Shown here one piece after another: positions 1 through 9,321 of a DNA stretch of 23,328 bases. Position 1 is the stretch's first letter. Every line of letters starts with the position of its first letter. The notes under the pieces are model-generated. The model did no database searches and was not told where the DNA came from. It saw nothing but the letters and a program-made list of their open reading frames with translations. A program made the position numbers and the translations under genes. The DNA is from Chara braunii (taxonomy: Eukaryota > Streptophyta > Charophyceae > Charales > Characeae), in NCBI GenBank assembly GCA_003427395.1, contig BFEA01000282.1, forward strand, positions 682,818 to 706,145, in the 5' to 3' direction.

Positions 1-19
1 AAAAAAAAAAAAAAAAAAA
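1..19. repeat. Poly-A homopolymer at window start
   Basis: The first 19 bases are all A. With the 28-G run at the far end, this suggests the window is a contig that terminates in homopolymers. It could also be the tail of a retroposed sequence cut by the window edge. There is nothing upstream to decide. Confidence 0.9.
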
Positions 20-1150
20 GACCGCGCAGTACATATCACCCATACCTCTAAATCCACTACTGAAACCCAAAAACTAACAGTGCCATCAGCTTCGCTATCG
101 CCCAAAACCTCATAATCGCCCTCTCCCTCACTCGTTTCCGTTCATAATTGGGTGTGGTACACTCCCCCCCCCTTCCCTTCTTTCTTCACCTCCATAGGTC
201 CGCGCACATCTTTTTCCTTCTATCTCCTATTCTACTAAACCTCCCGCCATTCTGACCTCACCAATGGATATGCCGGGGGTTAAAACACTGGAAATGACTC
301 TTCATTTGCCCGTTTCGATTGAGTAACGGGTGAGATCTTCGTTTTCTGCTCCCGCCATAGCTCGCTCCCACTCTGCATGCACCTGACACACTTTCTCGTC
401 TGGGTTTGTTCTTCTTTCCGTTGTCCTCTACTTCCTGTTTGCGACAACTCTGGCCCGCAGCACCCCGTAGTTGGAGACTCCCCAAAGCTATACTGTGTGA
501 TATCTTGTACACCGTACCAGTGCTGCCTGATACAAATAGCAAGTCGATGGTCATGGAAGTCGAACTCCGCTAAGGAGCGTGCAACATCTCACCTGCCTAA
601 TCAATCAGCCCCGAAATCAGATGGCACTGCAGCGCACGGCATATACTCGGTCATGGCGGCTGCTCCAACATAGCGATGAGTAGGAGGGCACAGGGGTTGC
701 TGCGGAACATGCAGCATGAGCCCTGGTAGTGCGGTTCCCGACGCAGATCTTGGTGGTAATAACAATTCTTAAAATGAGAATTTTACAAGCTGACGTGACC
801 TGCCTGCTGAGACAGCTTGGGCCGCACAGCCAACACTGCTGTAGTATTTTAGTGGCGCCCCCTAACCCCGCTCAAGCATAGTTCATCAGCTTGCGGGCCC
901 CGGTGGGCATGTCCACACTCAAAGCTCTCACGACAGATGGTGGATGGCGAACTGTGCCCCCACAACGAGCTTCGCCACCCTAGTTTCTTTCCGCCTCGTG
1001 GGCTAATTACCCACTGGCTCGTATGCACGTCGAACTCCCCGGCTTGTGTTCTTTAAGGTGGGCAGGGTAAAGGAATTTCGGCAACATGCCGAACATGTGA
1101 AAATTCTAACGGGCTCGCTAAAATAAATTAAAAAAAAGTGCGTTCTTAAG
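20..1150. other. Gene-free stretch, no recognised feature
   Basis: No open frame here has convincing protein character; the longest are under 100 codons on either strand and do not read like a protein family. The composition is mixed, with a GC-richer portion at about 640-1090. I compared that portion by eye with rRNA and tRNA and did not recognise it. It ends in an A-rich run just after 1120, which could be the 3' tail of a retroposed fragment, but I see no second copy and no target-site duplication. Confidence 0.5.
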
Positions 1151-1154
1151 ATCC

Positions 1155-1310
1155 TGGGCTGCCGCGATGGCCACCCGTGTCCGATGGTGTAGCAACTGAG
1201 CCAGACCCGTTGGTCCTGATGTTGGTCCCGGAACCGATTCCCGAGTCTGAGACATCTGGAAAAAAATAAAAATAAAAATAAAAAAATAATTAAAAAAAAA
1301 ACGAGGAAAC
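1155..1310 (+). repeat. Possible tRNA-derived SINE with A-rich tail
   Basis: A GC-rich stretch of about 105 bp is followed at about 1259 by an A-rich tail of repeated AAAAATA units (to about 1302). At about 1229-1243 the sequence GGAACCGATTCCCGAG resembles a pol III B box (GGTTCGANNCC) with an inserted base. A weaker A-box-like TGTAGCAACTGAG lies about 40 bp upstream. This order (A box, B box, A-rich tail) is that of a tRNA-related SINE. Against it, neither box is exact, no target-site duplication was found, and there is no second copy in the window. Confidence 0.25.
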
Positions 1311-2415
1311 ACAGAAAAAATAAGGGGACTAGGGGGCCGCACGCCTCGCTGGCCTGCGACGCTGTGCCCCGCTAGGCCGAGCATGGTTGCGCCTCGCCGC
1401 CAATACCCCACACGCGCCGCTTGCCCGAGCAAGAACTGCACTACTGTGACTTGCAAAAAGCACGCCAAATACCTTTGTAAGGGTATTTGGTACGACAATC
1501 CTCTCGGACCCTATTAAGCGACATCCCTGTCGCAACGGACGTCCAAACCAAATACCATTTAAAAATAGTCTCAAAGAAAAGTATACAAGAATTTTCTCAT
1601 AAAGACGACTTGACTGAAACGATCATCAAGTTATATCAACTTTAGACCTCAATTTCCTCAGAACAACTGGGCAAATACCAGTGGTAAAAAAAATATCACT
1701 GACTTCTTGACCAAAATAGGAATCTACAATAGCCGAATAATCGGCTAGGCACTGTCACATTTCAACCTTTCAACAAAGTGGATAAAACCACTTTCCACCA
1801 GCTATAATCACAAACAAGAAATCATTCAAAGTCAAACTTAAAACTACACCATTCCAGGTCCCTTTGAGCGATATTTCATCACGCAGGGCTCCCAAATCAT
1901 CCTATGAGAAAAACCAAACCCGATTTAAAGGTGGGTTTAAAATTCTAAATCTCAAAACTCACACGATGATCATTCACACTCAACTCATTTACACAACCTT
2001 TTTTGATATTTTTCTCAACGAACTCCCCATTATAGAAAATAGTTAGACATCTCACTTTTACGACTAATTGTAATGGTTTGCCTGATTGACCTTATCACAC
2101 AGGTCACAGATGAATTCCATGGGTTGGGCCCCGTTAAGCCCAATCTCACAGGTCACTATTGTTACATACAAGTTACTCATTTTAGTCACTCACAAAACAA
2201 ATGGACAATATGGTATTCATTAAGCCTTCAAAATAAATACAATCCACGTCTTTTGTCCATGAACCTTATTTATAAGTAGGTTTATTCACTTTCGTCACAC
2301 ACTTTGTCAATCTCATTCATAAGCTTTGCTTAGTGAGCAAGGTCTCATAATTGTTTCTCCAAATAAAAACTCAAAAAATTTTACTTCTCAATCTGGATTA
2401 ATGTTAAGTGGAAGG
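1311..2415. other. AT-rich non-coding stretch
   Basis: AT-rich sequence without a convincing gene. Short open frames of 60-80 codons on both strands have no domain-like content. From about 1560 the base composition becomes strongly AT-rich and stays so to about 3.8 kb, which suggests a different sequence block from the GC-richer 640-1550 portion. Confidence 0.5.
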
Positions 2416-2956
2416 TCCCAGAATCAGGCGGGTTTCCCTGCTGAAGATGATGCCTCCATCGACTATCAGTCAAAACTTAGTCCTCATAATCATGGAAATC
2501 ACTGCCGCAGACTACACCGCTTGCAATCCATACTAAGTTAAATGAAGGGTCCCAGAATCAGGCGGGTTTCCCTGCCGCAGATGATCCTTCATCGACTATT
2601 ATGTGACTTAGCTAAGTGGGGATGTCGATTCTGATGGTTCTTTCCTTACCTTCTGCCATACACAAAACCATCTGTGACTCACAACCAAAAGCCTAGTCTT
2701 GAGGGGTTCTTGAATCATGCGGTTTTCCCTGCCGCAGACGACGCCCGTACCGGCAGCCGAGAACCATTAGAGTGGCATTGCCGATTCTGACGAAGGATAA
2801 AAACTCTCACCTTACCCTCTGCCACACACAAAACCATCTATGACTCACAACCAAAGGTCAGTCATGAGGGTTGTCAGAATCAGGCTGGTTTCCCTGCCGC
2901 AGACAACGCCCCCACCGATAGTTGAGAACCAACAAAATGGAATTGTCGATTCTGAC
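2416..2956 (+). repeat. Diverged tandem repeat with hairpin ends, ~4 copies
   Basis: The phrase beginning GAATCAGGCGGGTTTCCCTG recurs, with variation, at 2421, 2555, 2712 and 2877, giving a period of 134-165 bp. In copies 2-4 the phrase is matched downstream by GATTCTGA at 2627, 2783 and 2948. Copy 4 therefore starts with TCAGAATC (2874-2881) and ends with its exact reverse complement (2948-2955). Other shared phrases include TTTCCCTGCCGCAGA and ACACAAAACCATCT. Each unit can thus fold on itself over 70-80 bp. No coding is apparent. It looks like a small satellite or a tandemly multiplied non-autonomous element. Confidence 0.8.
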
Positions 2957-3843
2957 GGAGGATAAAACCTCTTAATAAATCGTTTTTTTTCAAAAACAAT
3001 CACTTAAACCACCCATAGGCATAAACACTCTCTCATCTATAACTCAATATAATTTTTGGACTCTTTGAGTCTCCCATAAATATTTTACTGATAATCAAAC
3101 TTTCTTCACTTCATCGAACCCTTTTGGTTCAAACACTCTTTATTCAAGACTTGCTACTTTTTTTCCTTTATACCTTTAACTCTTTGCTTTCTCGCATATC
3201 AATTAGAATAGAGCATAGGAAAACCCACTAAGTCACAATGGTGAGAATGATAATGTCAACCAAGCTGCGCACGAATCTGCAGTCTGATGATATCAAAACC
3301 CATATAAAAATAATTTTTTTAAAAATATGCAAACTATCTCGAGTTTCGAATTATCACAAATCTTAAACCATCACTAGTCAAGGTCTCAATCAAACACAAA
3401 TGATCTTGTATAGCATACCCTTACAGATCATAACTGATTGCTATACATAAAAATGATCCCAAGTGTTCTCGTGAAAACGATTGAGCGTCAAATGTACGGA
3501 CAACCTATCCATACGAGCCCTCCGCGTGTATCCTACCAAAACTAAAATAAAGTCCAGAAAGTGGATAGTCAGATCAAGTACAATCGCACAATCCCATAAA
3601 ACTAATGACCCACACTCGAAATCAATCTTATATACAAGCCGGATCCCATATATCATCGGAAAACTCATAGACTCAGCCTTAATGATAATGAAAAATAGAT
3701 AATTGTCTATGAGTCTAGGAACTGAGTCTTCCGTACCGTCATAACACTCCAAATGTGAATCTATAACAACAAAAAAATTGTCGCCGTTTTTTTTTTTGTT
3801 GATCGTGGGGCCTCACCCCCGAACAACCGTTAAATTTTTTTTT
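2957..3843. other. AT-rich non-coding stretch
   Basis: No supported gene. A 103-codon frame on the minus strand (3441-3752) is the longest, but it has no recognisable motif. A short T-run, the imperfect hairpin GGGGCCTCACCCCC near 3806, and a second T-run precede the palindromic element that follows. Confidence 0.45.
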
Positions 3844-3948
3844 TTCAACTGTTTATCCTGACACATGCACCATGGTCTACAGGAAGTAAAGGAAACCAAC
3901 GTGCGTGACTTATGTAGTCCACATGAAGTGACAGGATAAACAGTTGAA
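3844..3948. repeat. Palindromic MITE-like element with 20-bp terminal arms
   Basis: The left arm at 3844-3863 (TTCAACTGTTTATCCTGACA) matches the reverse complement of the right arm at 3929-3948 at 19 of 20 positions. About 65 bp separate the arms and contain no coding. This is the structure of a short foldback element or MITE. The following ~200 bp is rich in GTTGAA-type words (for example near 3969, 3989 and 4036), so the arm sequence may belong to a wider local repeat. No target-site duplication is obvious, so the superfamily is not assigned. Confidence 0.6.
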
Positions 3949-4411
3949 CTTTGTGTTAATAAACTGTTGAAAATCTGTTTATATTATGTTGAACTACGTT
4001 TGGAAGGCTGAACTATGTGTTGGTAAACTATTTATCAGTTGAACACAAGACTTTATGTTGGAAATCGTGACGAAAATGTGATGTTGGCGTGATGAATCAT
4101 GTTGAAAATGTGATGGTGTTATGTTTGGATTTATGGTGCTTGCCTGTCGGAGACCTCTCTATTCATATTCATGCTGAATGTGTCTCACTGGAGCAGAGGG
4201 GAGCATTCCGGTCATTAAATTCCGTGACTCACCCATTCCAGACAACAAAGAAGAGATAAACACGCATATCTCCCAAGCTTGTGACTCTTCCTCCTCTGGA
4301 CACACACACAATGACGGTACACTAACACTCTCATACACATTGTTCAAGTGGACAACATGTATACATGCTAGCTGTGACCACCATTTCGGGGCCATATACG
4401 TTTTTTTTTTT
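3949..4411. other. Non-coding, outer flank of left repeat array
   Basis: At 3949-4140 the sequence is degenerate and rich in GTTGAA/TGTTGGAA words. At 4373-4400, TGTGAC and, after a gap, GGCCATATACG echo the start of the hairpin unit that follows and may be a badly decayed copy. A T-run at 4401-4411 ends the stretch. No gene was seen. Confidence 0.4.
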
Positions 4412-4585
4412 TCTCCCTCCCCTCAATTACCTCTCTCTCTCCACCCACAGTTGTGACGATGAGGTTGGGAAGTGGGAGTCATATACGAAGACGTTGTAGG
4501 CGTATTCTGGTGTAAGTGGCACCCACTTCCCAACCTCATCGTCATGCGGGGTTCTTTGTGTGTTTCTCGTTCATATTGCATTGCA

Positions 4586-4618
<33 letters not shown>

Positions 4619-4629
4619 TTCTTTCTCTC

Positions 4630-4673
<44 letters not shown>

Positions 4674-4819
4674 ACAGTTGTGACGATGAGGTTGGGAAGT
4701 GGGAGTCATATACGAAAACTTTACCTATCTCACGAACACGAACAAACAATTACTTCTATGTCCACGAATAATAATTGATATCAAAATCAGCCATAAATAG
4801 AGTGTCTTTGTCTCTCATT

Positions 4820-4887
<68 letters not shown>

Positions 4888-5096
4888 CTATCCAAGTTCT
4901 CTCTCTCTCTCCCTCCCTTCAATAACCCCTCTCTCTCTCTTTCTCCCCCCACACTTGTGACGATGAGGTTGGGAAGTGGGAGCCATACACGAAGACGTTG
5001 TAGGCGTATTCTGGTGTAAATGGCACCCACTTCCCAACCTCACCGTCATGCGGGGTTCCTTGTGTGTTTGCTGTTCATATTGCATTGCATCTCTCA

Positions 5097-5128
<32 letters not shown>

Positions 5129-5278
5129 TACAGTTGTGACGATGAGGTTGAGAAGTGAGAGCCGTATACGAAGATGTTAACTATCTCAGAAACATGAACA
5201 GACAATTACTTCTATGTGCACGAATAATAATTTATGTCAAAATCATCCATAAACAGAGTGTCTTTGTCTCTCATTTCA

Positions 5279-5330
<52 letters not shown>

Positions 5331-5331
5331 C
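4412..5331 (-). repeat. Left array: two 504-bp tandem copies of CT tract + hairpin
   Basis: The block starting CTCCCTCCC at 4412 repeats at about 4907, and TTGTGACGAT at 4451 recurs at 4955, so the period is 504 bp. Each copy contains one complete hairpin (arms at 4463-4476/4522-4535 and 4967-4980/5026-5039), then the phrase GCGGGGTTC...TGCATTGCAT. A (CT)n tract follows (4586-4670; ~5090-5122), then a second, one-armed copy of the hairpin start (GGTTGGGAAGTGGG at 4690; a variant near 5147). A unique segment with CGAATAATAATT comes next, then a second (CT)n tract (4823-4868, followed by TATC repeats to 4892; ~5278-5328). The hairpin unit here is the reverse complement of the units in the 17.2-18.3 kb array. 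Confidence 0.9.
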
Positions 5332-5770
5332 AGTTAAGCGAGTCTTGCTTTCTTTCCCTTTCCCAACTGCAGATCACTTCCAGTCACATGGTTGTGTACA
5401 GGGGGCCACATAATGACATTAAGGCACCGCTGTTATAAGAAGTGACACCCACCACGCAACTCTGCCTACCCCAGCCACAGTAATTCGGTTTTTCACACGA
5501 GATCCGAGCTAAATCCTTTGTGTTCACACTTCAAAAATGTATCTCTCTCTCTCTCTCTCTCTCTCCCTCGCTCTCGCTGTCTCTTTCAATAGACGTGTCG
5601 TTGTCATACGAGTTGCAGGCACGCAATCCCACTAGATCTTGAGTCATGCCCCATCCATCAGAATAACAAAAGTGTCAGTGATGGAAAAATTTTCAAGGTC
5701 CTGCACATGAAGCTTGCGGTTGCGTCTGCGGGGCTAAGACTTCGAATTCAAAGTCATGTACTGTGTTTCC
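5332..5770. other. Non-coding, includes (CT)n at 5542-5565
   Basis: No gene seen. It contains a (CT)12 tract at 5542-5565 running into degenerate CT sequence. It forms the 3' flank of the minus-strand gene that ends at 5771. No clear AATAAA signal on the minus strand was noted in the bases just downstream of that stop. Confidence 0.5.
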
Positions 5771-7536
5771 CTAGTCGTCGACTGCACTGTTCCCTGTCTT
5801 AATTTTGCGTGCATTGTAGTACTCCGTTGCCACACCTGCCACACGTGTGTCGCGGTTGAGCTTGAAAATGCAGAAATTCATAAATGTGTCACGGTTCCGT
5901 GCTGTATTGACTACGATGTTCTTAATAGTGACTATTTTCAACAACTGATCCGACGCCTTGCTTGACTTCTTTGTCTGTTGTATTTCTGTGCGAATCACAT
6001 GTTCGGTAAACGCTAGTTGCTGCAAGGTCACGCCAAGCTTTCCGTCGTCCCTTCTTATATGAAAGACTTTCGTGAGTGCCCTCTTAAAATATTGTGCTCC
6101 CCATGACTCGTCGCCCTTCCTTCTCCATGTCTTGTCTTTATTCATTTGGCTATGAATATTGTTTCGCGCGGTGTTATTGTGATCCGACTACGTGCCACGA
6201 ACGAGCGGAAGACCTCGCTCTGCCAAAAACCAGTGTCTCAAGTGCCAAGTCAACTCTCCACGAACGTTGTCATCATTCGGTTGCACTCTATAAGCACACA
6301 CCGTACACCATTGTCTTGTACATACTTTCTGAATCCTACCCTCACATCGTTTCCTAAAAGGTTAGCAGCCAACTGCAACGCATTGAAAGAGTCGTCCTCT
6401 GAAGGGTAGAATGTTGGGTTTCTCGCTGTCGAGTGCACAAAAGATGTTGCAACCGACCGCAACAATCTGTCTTTTTGCCTTTTTCCGAATAAGTCGCATT
6501 CGTCTCGCATGCCACCTACCCAATGCTTCACCTTTTTCGCCTCGTTTTGACATTTTCTCCCTCCTTGTAAAATTTGGTGGCCTGCATTAACGCGTATAAC
6601 AACCACAAGTTGAAAGTTGGTATCCGTCACTCACACGCATTCGTTCGACAGGAGAAACAACCACAACCGCACAAAGATATTCAAGGCTATCTCAGATTTC
6701 GTTATCGAAAAACTAGTAAGCATTTCGCTACAATTTTTCACTACCACCAGTTGATAACAACAGTTGATGCAAAACAACATGTTAACTGATCGTTTCCGGC
6801 TGAGGTTTTGATTTTTCTCATACATTGATTACTTACGTCCTTCAATTGCCTTCTCCTTCAGAACCAATTGTTTGTCGGCGTTGCTTTCCTCCCTGCCTTT
6901 ATCAATTGTTCCTCCTTGCGTTTTTCGATATGTTTTTTTTATATTGTCCTTGCTACGCCTTACTTCCCTCCTACTACTTTGGGATGGTTCTTCGTCATCA
7001 TCATCGTCGTCATCGCCATGCTCTGTATAGTTATACCCATTGTGACTGTCCTCCTCTTCGTTGCTCTCATCTTCTCCATATGATTGTTTTTCGTTCAATC
7101 TGCCCGTGTTACCTGCTTCACCGTCTTCTGTCTCATCATATTCTTCACTGTCGATCCTGTGCTCCTTAACTGCTGTGTCTCGTGACATATCTCCTTTTTC
7201 GCCCTCAGCGGCCTTGACACCTTCGGATCCCCTCAGATCGATTGTCACCTTCTCTTCCAATTCTTTCTCAGTGGTTTTCCTCCTCTTTGCATGTCCTATA
7301 TTGTTCCGAGATTGTCCTTTGCTCCTTTGTCCGCATGACCTTTTCTTTGGCGCAGGTTGCGGAAAATGCTGCTGTCGCATGAGATCCTTTGTGAATGCGA
7401 GGGAGGTGGGAACTGAATCTTGCAGGTCCCGACGTTTTGCATCAGACTTGTTTGCTTGTGGCGGCACCGGAACCACTGCACGATCCACGCGTGGCTTAAT
7501 CAACGGTGATGTCTTGCTTCTTTTATTTGCGTTTTG
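5771..7536 (-). CDS. Unknown acidic/basic protein, predicted three exons
   Basis: I do not recognise the family. Predicted exons on the minus strand are 7536-6837, 6581-6326 and 6149-5771 (TAG at 5771-5773), about 445 codons. Exon 1 is hydrophilic and probably disordered. It has a Lys/Arg-rich stretch (PAPKKRSCGQ, later HAKRRKTT), then an acidic region with seven consecutive Asp, then basic residues again; this suggests a nuclear, nucleic-acid- or chromatin-associated protein. Exons 2-3 are more mixed and may be folded (for example FNALQLAANLLGNDV, and ESWGAQYFKRALTKVF in exon 3). Both introns have canonical donors, and removing them joins three frames in phase across the TAA at 6829 and the TGAs at 6631, 6250 and 6238. 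The 5' end is uncertain: the open frame is closed upstream by TAG at 7537-7539. TTTTAG there could be a splice acceptor, and MAPRR followed by AG/GTATGA near 7651 is a candidate first exon, though it does not join in phase at that acceptor. It is the most intact gene in the window and lies last in the minus-strand series. Confidence 0.5.
6150..6325 (-). other. Predicted intron 2 (176 bp) of the 7.5-5.8 kb gene
   Basis: The donor is AAA/GTATGT (+ strand ACATAC at 6320-6325). The acceptor is ATTCATAG/CCA, with the last intron base at 6150. The join is phase 2: AA plus C gives Asn, then CAA ATG AAT. This brings exon 2 into the open frame of exon 3 and removes TGA codons at 6250 and 6238. The acceptor has only a weak pyrimidine tract, so the 3' end is less certain than the donor. 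Confidence 0.45.
6582..6836 (-). other. Predicted intron 1 (255 bp) of the 7.5-5.8 kb gene
   Basis: The donor on the minus strand is GAC/GTAAGT (+ strand ACTTAC at 6831-6836). The acceptor is TTAATGCAG/GCC, with the last intron base at 6582 and a T-rich run upstream of it. Splicing is phase 1: C joins GC to give an Arg codon, and the frame then continues as HQILQGG. The intron holds in-frame TAA (6829-6831) and TGA (6631-6633), which is why the unspliced sequence looks broken. Confidence 0.55.
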
Positions 7537-7987
7537 CTAAAATTTCACCTTCTCTTTCCTCACTACAGTGTTTTGGCACATCCGCGCTGCTGGGTGTCTT
7601 TCCTCTCAGTGCTTCGAGGACGATGAAAGATCTTCATACCTGCGGCGGGGTGCCATTGCAAAGCTACATGACATATACAACGTTTCAGTTACAAGTCAAT
7701 GACTCCAAAGATTTATAATGTATACAAAACGTTTAAATGAAATTGTCTCCAAACATTGGTGTGTTTGTGTGTAAAGGGGGGGGGAGGGAGAGAGAGAGAG
7801 AGAGAGGGAGAGAGATGTTTTTTTTTTCTCTCTGTGTCACTCCACACGGTGTCCAGTAAATATCACATTCGCGCACAAAGAAACATAAAAGACAGCGGTG
7901 ATATCTTTTTCCCAACATTGTCCTTGTAATATATAATCTCATCATTATTATCTTTATCTATCTATATATCTATCTCCGTCATTGAAA

Positions 7988-8030
<43 letters not shown>

Positions 8031-8250
8031 CTAAAACATGACCAACATAATCGGGTGTTGGACCACTATCGAGATCACCGACGAGACATGATGGACAGTG
8101 GATATGATTGAAAGTGCTGCACAAACGTTGACATATGTATTCAAAGTGTGTTGTCAGAACTTCCATTGAAGCAAGGTCTTAAAACAAAACGTGCACTGTC
8201 TGTGCAAGCTCGTGTACAAAGCCCCGCCTCCCACCACCTCTCCTCCTTGT
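7537..8250. other. Microsatellite-rich spacer between two minus-strand genes
   Basis: It contains a G-run plus (GA)n at 7776-7815, a TATC/TATA mix at about 7950-7975, and (CT)n at 7990-8030. On the plus strand a 43-codon frame follows a good-looking acceptor (TTTCCTCACTACAG, ending at 7568). It stops at 7699-7701 and is antisense to the possible first exon of the minus-strand gene, so I do not call it. Confidence 0.45.
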
Positions 8251-9185
8251 CTATGTTAGTTGTCCACCGTTTTTCTTGATGTGATCTCTCATGACACGTG
8301 CTATCCCCCAAGGTGCTCCCAATGATGTGTACCCTTTTGCCGCTGCTGCATACTGTGCAATGCGATCGAGAGTTCTTCGACGAAAAAAAACAACGGTTTC
8401 TTCATTGATGCGCAAATTCTTGACAATTTGAAGTATGTCGTGTTTCGAGATCATCGTGGGCAGTTCTGGCAACTTCCTTATCAACTCTTCTGCCATGCAA
8501 CATACATAGACTCCACAATCCTCACTGTTAGTTTGTTGAGGAGACCTCGCATGGACCACTCCACGACCAAACACATCTCTGCAAGTTTTTCATGACTCCT
8601 CCACCATTTGGCGTGTGACATGTGGACCCATTCTCTGCTCGTTGAGGTATTCATGCCACATTAAAGTCCGCAACGCCTTCAAATCCGGACTTGCGTACCC
8701 TTCGTACGAGTCAACGATTATAGCGATGGGACATGTGTCGTCCGTCCAAAAATCTGTAACATTCAACATTACGAGCAACATTCAGTGATCCTTGTGGTTA
8801 ATAGGAATAAGCATCACCCGTGCAGCCTCCAAGTCTTTACACAGTCGATGAAGTTTGCTTTTCCGACTCTTCACACGAGACTCCCATCCCCTTTTCGCTG
8901 TATCCACTTTCTGGTTTGCGAGCACCTCCGAATGCCAAAAACTTGTGCACACATGCACCGCTGTGGTGATCTTGCCTTGGAATTCCTCTTCATGTATTGC
9001 CAGTTCCCGACAGCCAAGCAAATTATCTGTGCCTCTAGTCTATTTTTGCATATCCTTTTTATTTGTTTAGGCAAAATCATTTTTGGTTCACCAAACACTT
9101 CTACATTTTCTACTCCAATAGTACCCGGATACTCGAAATTGTGCTTCGCGCCTTTGGTAACTAGTCTGATTAGATCGACATTAAA
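8251..9185 (-). pseudogene. Ulp1/SENP-type (C48) cysteine protease, interrupted
   Basis: This is a SUMO-protease-fold cysteine peptidase of the kind carried by several DNA transposons. The core is easily read: VMLIPINHKDH, with catalytic His at 8782-8784; then IIVDSYEGY, with Asp at 8707-8709; then SPQQTNSEDCGVYVC, with oxyanion Gln at 8533-8535 and nucleophile Cys at 8515-8517. Spacing and order (H, D, Q, C) fit family C48. The frame is broken by TGA at 8779-8781, exactly where the near-invariant Trp after His belongs, and by TGA at 8590-8592, where Trp would also fit. The stop at 8251 is TAG. Upstream, 9185-9000 is open in another frame (for example VEVFGEPKMILPKQIKRI), so a frameshift near 9000 is needed to join it. 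Either it is a recently dead copy or TGA is read through. Its substrate is unknown: SUMO processing, or maturation of an element-encoded protein. Confidence 0.75.
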
Positions 9186-9277
9186 TCAAATCTGGGTATG
9201 TATATTGGAAATGAGTCAATCATGCCGCAAATTTTCAAGCACACGGCTCTGATAAGTGTAGACAAGAATTTCAGGTC

Positions 9278-9320
9278 GTACCCGTAAGGCCAGGATTTCC
9301 CGACCATTTTTTACGGGTAC
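9278..9320 (-). other. Stem-loop just after a stop codon
   Basis: GTACCCGTAA at 9278-9287 is the exact reverse complement of TTACGGGTAC at 9311-9320, giving a 10-bp stem with a 23-base loop. It lies one base beyond the TAA at 9322-9324 that closes the charged ORF on the minus strand. It could be a 3' UTR structure or a remnant of a small foldback element. No T-run makes it a classical terminator. Confidence 0.5.
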
Positions 9321-9321
9321 A

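Noticed and set aside
640-1100. GC-richer block considered as an rRNA fragment
   Set aside because: Phrases such as TAAAGGAATTTCGGCAA only superficially resemble rRNA; no continuous match to conserved 18S, 28S or mitochondrial rRNA segments could be recognised.
4186-4190. CACTG near the left edge as a CACTA-type terminus
   Set aside because: No matching inverted CAGTG-ended sequence was found outside the right array, and a five-base word is expected by chance.
7569-7701. Plus-strand 43-codon frame after a good splice acceptor (CFEDDERSSYLRRG)
   Set aside because: The peptide looks plausible, but it is short, has no partner exon, and lies antisense to the likely 5' end of the minus-strand gene.
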